NCBI GenBank assembly: GCA_043739385.1
Contig: JAYUED010000059.1
Span: 54,640-118,639 of the forward strand
Source: Defluviibacillus sp043739385
GTDB lineage: Bacteria > Pseudomonadota > Gammaproteobacteria > Burkholderiales > Burkholderiaceae_C
Length of the DNA: 64,000 bases
Direction: 5' to 3'
Shown: one piece after another, positions 8,444 to 17,723 of the stretch
Layout: each line of letters begins with the position of its first letter
How positions within the stretch are numbered: the stretch's first letter is position 1
Program-made: the position numbers and the translations under genes
Notes under the pieces: model-generated
Seen by the model: the letters and a program-made list of their open reading frames with translations, nothing else
What the model was told of the DNA's origin: nothing
The model's database searches: none

Positions 8444-9184
8444 TCAAGGTGCCGTTACAGGGCTAGCCGTCACAGACAGCTTGGACGCACTGAGGTAGAG
8501 CAGTGGTGTCGACGATGGCAAGGGCGGAATATCGCCACCTAAGCTACCCTGACGGTCAATGCGCAACTCCACGAACCGGTCAAACGGACTGGCTGTATTC
8601 AAATTAGCGACCATCGAAGCCGGAGGTAGGGCATCGCTCGATAACCCCCCGGCAGCACCGCGCAAATCCATGCCGCTGGCCTGCTGGTTGACCTGAATCC
8701 AGCTGAACCGCAAGATACCTGAGGGCAACACTGATTTGGCCTCCACCCGCACCGACTCGCGGCTGGGGAAACCGCCGCCACCGTCACTGACGAGAATTTG
8801 CGCTTGTGTCACGGGAAAATCGACCGTAGTGCTACCTAAAACTAAGCGAAACGAGCGAATCGCGCCGCTGTATCGGCCTTTCAGCGGATCAGGGTCCCCG
8901 TCAGGGCTGCTGTCGTCATAACGCACAGAGAACGACCATTGGCCCGAGGCAAGGTCGCTTCGAGAAAAGCCCAAATCCTGAGGAAGGGTGGCTAGCTGTG
9001 CGGGCGTTGGCGGCTTGAAGCTGCCCGTACCTGTCAGTTGAATATCGGCGGCATAGGTGGTTCCAGCCAAGGTAACGCTGGTCATGGCCACCAGCGCCAC
9101 AGCGCTGAGAAAAGCCGTCACTTTGACCCGGTGTGGGGAGCGCTGATTACTTGGATAGCGTAGAGGTTCTGTGTGCATGGTCAT
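8444..9184 (-). CDS. Secreted protein of unknown function
   Basis: A 246-residue protein not recognised as a known family. A hydrophobic stretch at about residues 23-45 (VKVTAFLSAVALVAMTSVTL) followed by AGTTYAAD looks like a signal peptide with a long N-region. The mature part is rich in Ser, Gly and Pro with alternating hydrophobic residues, which suggests beta structure, and it has Asp-rich turns such as DDSSPDGDPDP. There is no membrane anchor at the C-terminus. ATG 9184 and ATG 9178 are both possible starts. It is followed closely by the small lipoprotein gene, suggesting a pair that works in the envelope. Confidence 0.6.
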   Translation of the reverse strand: MTMHTEPLRYPSNQRSPHRVKVTAFLSAVALVAMTSVTLAGTTYAADIQLTGTGSFKPPTPAQLATLPQDLGFSRSDLASGQWSFSVRYDDSSPDGDPDPLKGRYSGAIRSFRLVLGSTTVDFPVTQAQILVSDGGGGFPSRESVRVEAKSVLPSGILRFSWIQVNQQASGMDLRGAAGGLSSDALPPASMVANLNTASPFDRFVELRIDRQGSLGGDIPPLPSSTPLLYLSASKLSVTASPVTAP

Positions 9185-9295
9185 TGCGCGAACCCTATGA
9201 AGGATTCGACTTAAGAGTACCGTCCCACAACGCTTGGTAACTGCAGTCAGATGACAAGATTTTTCACACCATATGGCGATTCACTCACATCCAGA

Positions 9296-9335
9296 AGTTA
9301 CATGAATCGCTAATTAACATGAAACTAAGTTACAT
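9296..9335. promoter_or_regulatory. Three direct AGTTACAT-like repeats upstream of zwf
   Basis: AGTTACAT at 9296-9303, ATTAACAT at 9313-9320 and AGTTACAT at 9328-9335 lie in the same orientation at 15-17 bp steps. They end about 40 bp before the zwf ATG, next to a weak TTATAT -10-like hexamer at 9358. The position fits an operator overlapping the promoter. HexR, encoded just downstream of zwf, is the natural candidate, but I cannot match the repeats to a known HexR motif. Confidence 0.4.
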
Positions 9336-9374
9336 TAATACCCGTTAATTTCCCCTTTTATATCTGGTGCGAAC

Positions 9375-10829
9375 ATGAGTTTTGATCTGGTTTTGTTTGG
9401 CGGTACGGGCGATTTGGTGTGGCGCAAGCTGATGCCAGCGCTATTTCAGGCATTTCGGCATGGCACATTGCCCGCCGAGGGCCGCATCATCGGAGTGGCC
9501 CGCGATGAGCTGAGCGACACGCAATATCGCGATCTGATTCGCCAGCGTTTTGAAAAAGTCGATCTGGCCAAACGCCCCAGTGAAGAAGAGTTTGCACGCT
9601 TTGCAGACATGCTTCATTACCTGCGGATGGACTTGTCTCAGCCCGCATCCTACGAAGCACTGTCAGACCTTTTGACCCAACGCAGTGCCGATAACGTAGT
9701 GATGTACGTGGCAACTGCCCCCTCGTTGTTCACCACCGTGTGCGAGCAGTTGGCCACAGCCGGCATGAACAAATCTCACGTCAAAATAGTGCTTGAAAAA
9801 CCACTGGGCCACGATTTGGCGTCCAACCGGGCGATCAACGAAAGCGTGCGCCACGCATTTTCCGAAAATCAAATTTTTCGTATTGACCATTACCTGGGTA
9901 AGCCTGCGGTACAAAACCTGCTGGCCATGCGCTTTGGCAATGCCTTGTTTGAGCCGCTGTGGCGCCGCGAGACGATCGCCAATATCCAAATCACCATCGC
10001 TGAAGAGCTTGGCGTAGAAAAGCGTGGCCCGTTTTACGACCGCACTGGCGCCATGCGTGACATGGTGCAAAACCACGCTTTGCAACTGCTGTGCGCGATC
10101 GGTATGGAACCGCCAATCAACTCGCATGCTGACGCGATTCGAGACGAGAAGCTGAAAGTCTTGCGCTCACTAAAACACTGGACACCGACCACGCTGTCGC
10201 AACAGGTGGTGCGCGGCCAGTATGTGTCAGGCAACGTAGAAGGCGTGGTAGTGCCGGGCTATTTGCAAGAGGCGGGCATCCCGGAAGATTCGACCACCGA
10301 GACTTTTGTCGCGTTGCGCACCGAGATTGCCAACTGGCGCTGGGCTGGTGTGCCTTTTTACATTCGTACAGGCAAACGGCTGGCGGGGCGCGACGCGCAT
10401 ATCGAGGTGAACTTTCATCCCACGCCGCATGAAATTTACCAGTCACCACAAGGCAAAGTAAACCGCCTCATCATCAATCTGCAACCCAAGGACGGCTTAG
10501 AGCTGCACTTGTTCGCGCAGGGTGCCAGTAACCGCCGCCAGCAGCAAGCGCTCAGCCCGGTACAGCTGGACTTGGACTTTGACAAGCGCTTCGGCGCTGA
10601 CCGCGTGGGCGCATATGAACGCCTGCTGTTGGACGTGATCCATGGCCGTCTGAACCTGTTCGTGCGAAGCGACGAACAAGAAGAAGCTTGGCGCTTTGTG
10701 GAACCTATTCTGGAGCACTGGAAGGCCGATACTTCGGGACCAAGGCCTTACGCTGCAGGCAGTTGGGGGCCAAGTGCCGCCAGCGCGATGATTGCACGGG
10801 ATGGCTATTGCTGGAGCGAGGAATCGTAA
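9375..10829 (+). CDS. zwf: Glucose-6-phosphate 1-dehydrogenase
   Basis: A full-length 484-residue cytosolic enzyme that oxidises glucose 6-phosphate to 6-phosphogluconolactone with NAD(P)+, the entry to the oxidative pentose-phosphate and Entner-Doudoroff routes. The nucleotide-binding N-terminus reads LVLFGGTGDLVWRKLMPALF and the catalytic signature is RIDHYLGKPAVQN at about residues 174-186. EKPLGHDL and the C-terminal YERLLLDVIHG are also typical. The ATG has only a partial Shine-Dalgarno sequence (GGTG at 9366). It is followed by the hexR-type regulator in the same direction, with a gap of 117 bp. Confidence 0.97.
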   Translation: MSFDLVLFGGTGDLVWRKLMPALFQAFRHGTLPAEGRIIGVARDELSDTQYRDLIRQRFEKVDLAKRPSEEEFARFADMLHYLRMDLSQPASYEALSDLLTQRSADNVVMYVATAPSLFTTVCEQLATAGMNKSHVKIVLEKPLGHDLASNRAINESVRHAFSENQIFRIDHYLGKPAVQNLLAMRFGNALFEPLWRRETIANIQITIAEELGVEKRGPFYDRTGAMRDMVQNHALQLLCAIGMEPPINSHADAIRDEKLKVLRSLKHWTPTTLSQQVVRGQYVSGNVEGVVVPGYLQEAGIPEDSTTETFVALRTEIANWRWAGVPFYIRTGKRLAGRDAHIEVNFHPTPHEIYQSPQGKVNRLIINLQPKDGLELHLFAQGASNRRQQQALSPVQLDLDFDKRFGADRVGAYERLLLDVIHGRLNLFVRSDEQEEAWRFVEPILEHWKADTSGPRPYAAGSWGPSAASAMIARDGYCWSEES

Positions 10830-10946
10830 CTTGACCAATTCTCTATAGTGCCAATCAAACCGTGAAAAAACATAAATCACTATAAAAATAATACCGTCAT
10901 GTGCATATTTAGACTGCACTACACGCCATAACAGAGACAAATAATC

Positions 10947-11795
10947 ATGCTAGACAGAATTCGTGCATCGCTTCCTTCTCTGGCCCCTGCTGAACAACGC
11001 GTAGGCAAACTGGTTCTGGCTGACCCGCGCGCGTTCGCCAATTTACCTGTCAGCCAGCTGGCCGAACGCTCACATGTCAGCAAGCCCACCGTTGTGCGCT
11101 TTTGCCGTAGCGTTGGCTACGACGGCTTGTCTGATTTCAAACTCAAACTAGCAGGTAGCGTGAGTGAAGGTGTCCCGTTTATCCACCGCAGCGTAGATAT
11201 GGACGATAAAACCAATGACGTGCTGGTGAAGGTGATTGACAACACGGTGGCCGCGTTTTTGAAGTACCGCAACGACGCCAGCACCTTCGCTATTGAGCGT
11301 GCCGCCACGGCCTTGGCCGAGACCTACAAAACCGGTAAACGTATCGAGTTTTTTGGCGTAGGAAACTCAGGCTTTGTGGCGCAAGACGCACAACACAAAT
11401 TCTTTAGATTAGGCGTGAACACCATTGCGTATAGCGACGGACATATGCAGGTAATGAGCGCCACCATGCTTGGGCCGGGAGACTGCATTGTGGTGATTTC
11501 CAACTCAGGCCGTACCCGGGATTTGATGGATGCGTGCGATATCGCCCGCAAAAATGGCGTCACTACCATTGTCATCACCGCCAGCGGCTCCCCACTCGCC
11601 TCTGCCGGGCAAATTCATTTGGCAGCTGACCATCCCGAAGGTTACGACCGCTACAGCCCCATGGTGTCACGCCTGCTGCATTTGATGATTGTGGACATCC
11701 TGGCCACCTGCGTAGCACTGCGCATTGGCGGCAGTCGTTTACAACCGTTGCTGCAGGAGATGAAGAACAACTTGCGAAGTAAGCGGTACGCTTGA
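10947..11795 (+). CDS. hexR: HexR-like RpiR-family transcriptional regulator
   Basis: A 282-residue regulator with an N-terminal RpiR helix-turn-helix (ADPRAFANLPVSQLAERSHV followed by SKPTVVRFCRSVG, about residues 28-61) and a C-terminal SIS sugar-phosphate-binding domain (IEFFGVGNSGFVAQDAQHKF; VVISNSGRTRDLMDA). HexR proteins repress zwf, edd/eda and related genes and are relieved by 2-keto-3-deoxy-6-phosphogluconate. Its place directly after zwf and near tal-pgi supports that identity. A TATAGTG/CACTATA inverted pair lies at 10844-10850 and 10878-10884 upstream and could be an autoregulatory site. Confidence 0.85.
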   Translation: MLDRIRASLPSLAPAEQRVGKLVLADPRAFANLPVSQLAERSHVSKPTVVRFCRSVGYDGLSDFKLKLAGSVSEGVPFIHRSVDMDDKTNDVLVKVIDNTVAAFLKYRNDASTFAIERAATALAETYKTGKRIEFFGVGNSGFVAQDAQHKFFRLGVNTIAYSDGHMQVMSATMLGPGDCIVVISNSGRTRDLMDACDIARKNGVTTIVITASGSPLASAGQIHLAADHPEGYDRYSPMVSRLLHLMIVDILATCVALRIGGSRLQPLLQEMKNNLRSKRYA

Positions 11796-11826
11796 ACAGG
11801 GTACGACTCCTAGACCTAGCTCTGGC

Positions 11827-12867
11827 CTAAATCCGTCCCTCTTCCACAGCGTGGCAGGCAATCTTCACGCCACCCAGCATCAGCAATGCGGGCCGTTCTG
11901 CCTTACAGCGGGTATTGGCGTGGGGGCAACGGGGATGGAAGGTACATCCGGTAGGTGGATTCAGCGGATTGGGTACCTCGCCTTGCACTGGCGTGCGGGC
12001 ACGACCGGTGTCATGCATTTTGGGAATGGCGTCCAACAGCATGCGTGTGTACGGGTGGCGCGGATTGGCAAACAAGGTTTGCTTGTCCGCCAGTTCAACT
12101 AAACGGCCTAAATACATCACGCCCACTTGGTCGCTCACATGGCGCACCACCGCGAGATTGTGGGAGATAAACAGGTACGTCAGGCGCCGCTCGCGCTGCA
12201 AATCCTTCATGATGTTAAGCACCTGAGCTTGCACAGACACGTCCAGAGCGGAGGTCGGTTCGTCGCATACCAAAAACTCGGGTTGTGTGGCCAATGCGCG
12301 GGCGATAGAGATGCGCTGGCGCTGACCACCCGAGAACTGGTGCGGGTATTTGACACGGTCTAATGGGCTTAAGCCAACAGACTGCAAAAGCGCTTCAACG
12401 CGAGTGCGCAACTCCGCTTTATCGGTAACCAGTCCATGCTCCGACAGTGGCTCACCAACGATGCCCTCAACTGTCCAGCGCGGGTTCAGGCTGGCGTAAG
12501 GGTCTTGAAAAATCATCTGTATGCGACGGCGCAGTACCCTGCCTTGTGGGGTTTTGAAGGCTGCATGAGCGTCTTGTCCATCGAACTTCACATTACCTCG
12601 GCTGGGGTTGTACAGACCGACCAAAAGACGAGCAACAGTACTTTTTCCGCAGCCAGATTCACCCACCAAAGCCAGCGTTTTACCCTTTTCAATCTCAAAA
12701 CTGACGCCATCCACGGCATGGAGCAGCACCCGTGGCTTGCGTTCGATCACACGGTTCAGCCAAGGGGCAGACACGTCAAAGGTTTTGGCAATATCGGTAA
12801 CTTGCACCAGCGGGGAGATGGCGGTAGCCGTGGAATTCGTAGGCATGGCGGGTATCGTGGCGCTCAT
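11827..12867 (-). CDS. Dipeptide/oligopeptide ABC transporter ATP-binding protein (DppF-like)
   Basis: A 346-residue cytoplasmic ATPase of a peptide or related-solute importer. Visible are Walker A GESGCGKST, the Q-loop in IFQDPYASLNPRWTV, signature SGGQRQRISIARAL, Walker B FLVCDEPTSALDVS and the H-loop in FISHNL. The C-terminal oligo_HPY region contains GCTFHPRCPHA with cysteines that may bind an Fe-S cluster, as in related Dpp/Opp ATPases. It is the last gene of the transporter operon; its ATG overlaps the stop of the partner ATPase by 4 bp. Confidence 0.92.
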   Translation of the reverse strand: MSATIPAMPTNSTATAISPLVQVTDIAKTFDVSAPWLNRVIERKPRVLLHAVDGVSFEIEKGKTLALVGESGCGKSTVARLLVGLYNPSRGNVKFDGQDAHAAFKTPQGRVLRRRIQMIFQDPYASLNPRWTVEGIVGEPLSEHGLVTDKAELRTRVEALLQSVGLSPLDRVKYPHQFSGGQRQRISIARALATQPEFLVCDEPTSALDVSVQAQVLNIMKDLQRERRLTYLFISHNLAVVRHVSDQVGVMYLGRLVELADKQTLFANPRHPYTRMLLDAIPKMHDTGRARTPVQGEVPNPLNPPTGCTFHPRCPHANTRCKAERPALLMLGGVKIACHAVEEGRI

Positions 12868-13835
12868 GCTGTGCCCTCGTGCAACCAGCAGGCGGCGCGG
12901 GAAGCTCCGGCGGGCATGAGATCAGGGCTTACCTGGCGACATTTATCAAGGGTTTTGGTGCAACGCGGATTGAAAGCGCAGCCTTGGGGAATAGCGTTCA
13001 AGCGGGGCATGGTGCCGTCAATTTGGTACAGACGTTCGCGGTCAATCGACATATCAGGGATAGCGGCCATCAGGCCAGCGGTATAGGGATGGGCCGAGTG
13101 GTTAATGACCTCATGAACCGGGCCAATCTCTGCGACACGCCCAGCGTACAGCACGGCCACACGGTCGCAGGTTTCGGCAATCACGCCCATGTCATGGGTA
13201 ATAAGCATCACACCCACCCCACGCTCACGGCAAAGCTTTTTCAGTAGGCTGATGATTTGCGCCTGGATAGACACGTCAAGTGCTGTGGTGGGCTCGTCGG
13301 CCACGATCAATTGCGGCTCTGCGGCCAGTGCCAGCGCAATCACCACCCGCTGACGCATACCCCCACTGAACTGGTGGGGAAAGTGCTCTATACGTTCAGC
13401 CGCTGCCGGAATACCCGTGTCCTGCAACAGGCTGATAGCACGTGATCGAGCCTCGCTGGGGGAGACGGGCAGGTGCGTCAAAATTGTCTCAGTGAGCTGG
13501 CGCCCCACGCTGTAGAGCGGGTTCAATGAGGTCAATGGGTCTTGAAAAATTGCGCCTATTTTGCGGCCACGGATGTGGCGCATTTTGGCATTGGGTAGGT
13601 TGTCGATGCGCTCACCGTTCAGCAGAATTTCACCGCTAGCAATGCGCCCTGGGGGTTCCAACAAACCAATGATTGCGGCACCAGTCAGTGACTTGCCTGC
13701 ACCAGATTCACCCACCACACCCAAAATCTCGCCGGGGGCAATGTCGAAAGAAATATTGTCCAGCGCTCGCAGCGTACCGTGGCGGCCGGGGAACTCAACG
13801 ACGAGGTTGTTAACTTGAAGCAGGGGACTGGTCAT
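12864..13835 (-). CDS. Dipeptide/oligopeptide ABC transporter ATP-binding protein (DppD-like)
   Basis: A 323-residue ATPase, partner of the DppF-like subunit. Walker A is GESGAGKS, the Q-loop lies in IFQDPLTSLNPLYSVG, the signature is FSGGMRQRVVIALALA, and Walker B is LIVADEPTTALDVS. The C-terminal GCAFNPRCTKTLDKCRQ motif fits the oligo_HPY region. ATG 13835 (MTSPLLQVNNLVVEF) is the likely start; a GTG at 13859 would add eight residues with no family resemblance. It follows the DppC-like permease by 51 bp. Confidence 0.92.
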   Translation of the reverse strand: MTSPLLQVNNLVVEFPGRHGTLRALDNISFDIAPGEILGVVGESGAGKSLTGAAIIGLLEPPGRIASGEILLNGERIDNLPNAKMRHIRGRKIGAIFQDPLTSLNPLYSVGRQLTETILTHLPVSPSEARSRAISLLQDTGIPAAAERIEHFPHQFSGGMRQRVVIALALAAEPQLIVADEPTTALDVSIQAQIISLLKKLCRERGVGVMLITHDMGVIAETCDRVAVLYAGRVAEIGPVHEVINHSAHPYTAGLMAAIPDMSIDRERLYQIDGTMPRLNAIPQGCAFNPRCTKTLDKCRQVSPDLMPAGASRAACWLHEGTA

Positions 13836-13886
13836 GGGGGTCAAAAGGTACAAGGTCACAGGGCCACAGCGTGGAGCATCGTATCT

Positions 13887-14804
13887 TTAGCGCAGACGTG
13901 GGTTCAACGCATCACGCAACCAATCACCCAGCAAATTCACGCTGAGTGCAATCACCACCAGCATCGCGCCAGGAAACACGGTAATCCACCACTCACCGGA
14001 GAACAAATAGTCATTCCCAACACGGATCAAGGTGCCGAGTGAGGGCGAAGTGGGCGGTGCGCCGACGCCCAAGAACGACAGTGTGGCCTCGGTAATGATG
14101 GCGGTGGCGACCTGGATCGTGGCCAGCACCATCACTGGCCCCAGCACATTCGGCAGTACATGCTTGACCATGATGCGCACAGGAGCTACACCTGTCACAC
14201 GGGCCGCTTGCACATACTCTTTGCCACGCTCGACCATCGTAGAACCTCGCACGGTGCGGGCGTACTGCACCCAACCCGTCAACGATATGGAAATCACCAA
14301 CACGCCAAATGCGAGAGATTCATCCGCATTCGGGAATATGGCCCTACCCACACCGGCAATCAGCAAGGCGACCAAGATGGCGGGAAATGACAGCATCACA
14401 TCGCAAAACCGCATTATGAAGGCATCAATTACCCCACCAAAAAATCCCGCCATCAAGCCCAACCCCACACCCACTGCCAACGACAACATGACTGAAGCCA
14501 ACCCCACCAACAGCGAAATACGGGCACCAAACATCAGTGCTGAAAGAATATCGCGCCCCTGATCGTCGGTACCTAACAGGTACTTAGGGTTGCTTTCGTG
14601 CATCCAAAACGGTGGCAGACGGGCATCACTTAACTCCAGCGTAGCCAAATCAAATGGGTTGTGCGGGGCAACCACATTGGCAAACACGGCACAAAACACG
14701 CAGATGAACGCGACGATGGCCGCCCCTACAGCGACAGGCGAGCTGCGAAAGCTGTAACCGACATCGCTGTCCCAGAGTTTGGAGAAAAACCCAGTCATCA
14801 TCAA
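13887..14804 (-). CDS. Dipeptide/oligopeptide ABC transporter permease (DppC-like)
   Basis: A 305-residue inner-membrane permease with an N-terminal transmembrane segment (VGAAIVAFICVFCAVFANVV), the LLGTDDQGRDILSALMFGAR region typical of DppC, and five more hydrophobic segments. The EAA loop that couples to the ATPases is in EYVQAARVTGVAPVRIMVKH. Three ATG codons in a row (14804, 14801, 14798) leave the exact start open. It begins 6 bp after the substrate-binding protein stop, so the two are coupled. Confidence 0.93.
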   Translation of the reverse strand: MMMTGFFSKLWDSDVGYSFRSSPVAVGAAIVAFICVFCAVFANVVAPHNPFDLATLELSDARLPPFWMHESNPKYLLGTDDQGRDILSALMFGARISLLVGLASVMLSLAVGVGLGLMAGFFGGVIDAFIMRFCDVMLSFPAILVALLIAGVGRAIFPNADESLAFGVLVISISLTGWVQYARTVRGSTMVERGKEYVQAARVTGVAPVRIMVKHVLPNVLGPVMVLATIQVATAIITEATLSFLGVGAPPTSPSLGTLIRVGNDYLFSGEWWITVFPGAMLVVIALSVNLLGDWLRDALNPRLR

Positions 14805-14810
14805 ATCTGT

Positions 14811-16403
14811 TTATTTGACATGGATGTATTGCCAAGGCATTCCGTTGTCTGGCCACTGCAACAACTCAATGTTCTTTTTTGATGCCCAGTTCAACGTCTG
14901 CTGGTGCAGTGGGATATGGCCTATATCGTCTTGATGAATTTTCATGGCTTCGGCGATCATCTCATTGCGTTTTTTGTCGTCAGTTTCAGACGCTACCTTG
15001 TCCGTCAGCTCATCCACTTTGGCATTACTGTAAGCCCCAAGGTTGAAAATACCTCTGCCACCATCGCCAGGGGTAGATAAAACAGGGAATAGCACGTTGT
15101 GTGCGTCTACTGTGCTGGCCGTCCAACCCAACATGTAAAAACTGGTATTGCGGCTCAAGATTTTGGGGAAGTAGTTGACCTTGGTCTCGGCTTCCAGGTT
15201 GATCTTCACACCAATTCGGGCCAAATTAGCGGCCACAGCTTGACAGATTTCACCATCGTTCACATAACGGTCATTGGGGCAATTCATTTTGACCTCAAAG
15301 CCATTGGGGTAGCCAGCTTCTGCCATCAGCTTTTTGGCAGCTTCGGCGTCATAGGGCAAGCGCTTGGCCAGCGCCGGGGCATAGCCTCGGACTTGTGGGG
15401 GTAGCATCTCTGCCGTAGGTATGGCGGCACCGCGCATCACGCGGCTCTTGATGGTTTCAATGTCAATTGCTTGGTAGAAAGCTTGGCGCACACGCTTGTC
15501 TTTGAACGGGTTTTTGCCCTTCACATTTGAATACAGCAACTCATCGCGCTTTTGATCCATACCCAGAAAGATGATGCGCAGTTCAGGGCCTTGCCAGACC
15601 TTGAGATTGGGGTTACTTTTGATGCGCTCCACATCCTGCACAGGGATCGGCTCCATCACATCGACTTCGCCAGACAACATAGCCGCCACACGGGTGGCGT
15701 CGTTGCCAATGGGCGTGAAAATAACCTCATCCACATTGCCTTCAATCTTGCCCCAATAGTTGCCATTGCGCACAAAGATAGAGCGTACGCTGGGCTGGCG
15801 CTCGCGCAGGCGGTAAGGACCGGTGCCATTCGCGCGGAAGGAAGCAGCGTTTTCAATGCCTTTACGACGGTCTACCGGTTTGGTAGCCTGGTTGGCTTCG
15901 CACCATTTCTTGCTCATGATGTTCCAGTGAGTGAACGTCTCGGGCAAGATAGGAAAGGGCAACGTGGTAATGATATCGACGGAGTAATCGTCGATTTTTT
16001 TAATCTCTTTGACTTGGCCCACATAACTCTTCATGTCGGAGCCATCGCTCTTGGCGCGCTCGTAGCTGAAAATCACGTCATCAGCCGTAAAGGGAGTTCC
16101 ATCATGGAACTGCACGCCTTTACGCAGGTTGAAGCGCCACACCGTGGGGGCCGTTTGCTTCCAGCTGGTGGCCAATACGGGAGCCAGCGAAAAATCTTTG
16201 GCTCGCATGACCAAGGACTCGTAAACGTTTTCGTTCACAGTAATTTGCAGTGACTCATTCAGTGAATGCGGATCCATAGACAGCGCATCACCTTGATTTG
16301 CAATGCGCAGCGTAACCGCAGATGCCGTCAGGCTACTGAGAGCTAGACCGGCTCCCCATGCGATTAAGGTGGCTCGGGCTAAAACAGTGGATTTAAATTT
16401 CAT
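14811..16403 (-). CDS. Peptide ABC transporter substrate-binding protein (DppA-like, SBP_bac_5)
   Basis: A 530-residue periplasmic binding protein. The signal peptide ends at SLTASA, and the mature part begins VTLRIANQGDALSMDPHSLN. Family 5 landmarks include GVQFHDGTPFTADDVIFSYE and FKDKRVRQAFYQAIDIETI. It would capture peptides or related solutes for the DppBC permease. It lies between the M20 amidohydrolase (74 bp upstream) and dppC (6 bp downstream). The hydrolase in the operon suggests that the ligand could be an N-acylated amino acid or similar amide rather than a plain dipeptide; that is inference. Confidence 0.92.
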   Translation of the reverse strand: MKFKSTVLARATLIAWGAGLALSSLTASAVTLRIANQGDALSMDPHSLNESLQITVNENVYESLVMRAKDFSLAPVLATSWKQTAPTVWRFNLRKGVQFHDGTPFTADDVIFSYERAKSDGSDMKSYVGQVKEIKKIDDYSVDIITTLPFPILPETFTHWNIMSKKWCEANQATKPVDRRKGIENAASFRANGTGPYRLRERQPSVRSIFVRNGNYWGKIEGNVDEVIFTPIGNDATRVAAMLSGEVDVMEPIPVQDVERIKSNPNLKVWQGPELRIIFLGMDQKRDELLYSNVKGKNPFKDKRVRQAFYQAIDIETIKSRVMRGAAIPTAEMLPPQVRGYAPALAKRLPYDAEAAKKLMAEAGYPNGFEVKMNCPNDRYVNDGEICQAVAANLARIGVKINLEAETKVNYFPKILSRNTSFYMLGWTASTVDAHNVLFPVLSTPGDGGRGIFNLGAYSNAKVDELTDKVASETDDKKRNEMIAEAMKIHQDDIGHIPLHQQTLNWASKKNIELLQWPDNGMPWQYIHVK

Positions 16404-16477
16404 CGAAAAGTCCTATGAAAAAATGAACAGCGCAAAAACTGGTTGGGAAAATGAGAGTGCACGAATTTGTGCGCGTC

Positions 16478-17719
16478 TCAAAGTTTGGGAGAAATAACAG
16501 GAAATAGAGGCATCGCTTGCTCAATCAAACTGGCATGAAACGCAGCGCCAAGCGGCAAAATTTCATCATTGAAATCGTAACGGCTGTTATGCAAATAATT
16601 GCCATCTTGGGTGCCCTGCCCTATGCGCACATAGGCGCCTGGAACAGCTTGCAGCATGAATGAAAAATCTTCCCCACCCATGCTGGGCGCCATGTTGCGC
16701 CAGACTTGCTCTTCACCGACCAAGCTGGCAGCTACGTCTGCTGCGAAATGAGCTTCAGGCACGGTATTAACAGTGGCTGGATATACGCGCTCGTAGTTAA
16801 TAAACGCTTCTGCACCAAAACCTTGGGCAATAGACTGGCACAGCGCAGTCAGACGGGCCTCCACCAGCGTTTGTACTTCCTCTCGATAGCTCCGCACCGT
16901 ACCGACCAATACGGCCTCGCCCGGCATCACGCTCATGGCGCCAGGATTGCCAGCCTGTAAGGAGCAAATACTGATAACAGCTTGGTCAAACGCAGACACA
17001 TTGCGTGCCACGATGCTTTGTGCAGCGGTGATGATGTGCGCGGCGACCAGCACTGCATCAACGCCATTGTGCGGCCGCGCACCGTGACCGCCTTTAGCAC
17101 GGACAGTGATTTCAATGCGATCAACTGCGGCCTGCATTGGCCCAGGCGTCACCCCAATAATGCCCAATGGGGTTTCAGGGGAGTTATGCTGGGCAAATAC
17201 TTTATCGCAAGGAAAACGATCAAACAAACCGTCTTGCATCATGGCCCGAGCCCCAGCGTAACCTTCTTCGCCAGGCTGAAAAATGAGTACAGCGGTACCG
17301 TCAAAATTGCGGGTCTCAGCCAGATAGCGTGCGGCACCGATGAGCATGGCTGTGTGACCGTCGTGCCCGCATGCATGCATCAAACCGGATTGGGCAGATT
17401 TCCAGCCGAACTCGTTATGCTCTTGAAGGGGTAAGGCATCCATGTCCGCACGCAAGCCAATGGCATTCGCACGCGTGCCACGCCCACGCACCACGCCAAC
17501 CACGCCAGTTTTACCAATGCCCGTATGCACTTCGTCCACGCCACAAAGGGTGAGCGCTTCTTTGACGCGGGCTGCGGTGTAGACCTCTTCAAAACCCAAC
17601 TCAGGGTGGCTGTGCAGATCGCGACGAAAGGCAGTCAGCTCGGGATGGTATTCGGCAATTTTAGAAAAGATTCGCCCGCTTGCGCGGTAGCGCGGAGTGG
17701 TGTTCACAGCAGTAACCAT
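16478..17719 (-). CDS. M20-family amidohydrolase (hippurate/N-acyl amino acid hydrolase-like)
   Basis: A 413-residue metal-dependent amidohydrolase that releases amino acids from N-acyl or similar conjugates in the cytoplasm. Metal and catalytic motifs are RRDLHSHPELGFEE, GLRADMDALP, HACGHDGHTAMLIGAA and FQPGEEGYAGARAM, and the C-terminal half shows SMGGEDFSFML and LHNSRYDFND. ATG 17719 lies 5 bp after the permease stop; the open frame up to 17770 overlaps that gene and is unlikely to be used. Being inside the transporter operon, it probably processes the imported substrate. Confidence 0.9.
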   Translation of the reverse strand: MVTAVNTTPRYRASGRIFSKIAEYHPELTAFRRDLHSHPELGFEEVYTAARVKEALTLCGVDEVHTGIGKTGVVGVVRGRGTRANAIGLRADMDALPLQEHNEFGWKSAQSGLMHACGHDGHTAMLIGAARYLAETRNFDGTAVLIFQPGEEGYAGARAMMQDGLFDRFPCDKVFAQHNSPETPLGIIGVTPGPMQAAVDRIEITVRAKGGHGARPHNGVDAVLVAAHIITAAQSIVARNVSAFDQAVISICSLQAGNPGAMSVMPGEAVLVGTVRSYREEVQTLVEARLTALCQSIAQGFGAEAFINYERVYPATVNTVPEAHFAADVAASLVGEEQVWRNMAPSMGGEDFSFMLQAVPGAYVRIGQGTQDGNYLHNSRYDFNDEILPLGAAFHASLIEQAMPLFPVISPKL

Positions 17720-17723
17720 AGCC

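Noticed and set aside
10844..10884. TATAGTG/CACTATA inverted pair upstream of hexR as a firm operator
   Set aside because: The 27-bp spacing and the AT-rich context make it weak; it is mentioned only as a possible autoregulatory site.
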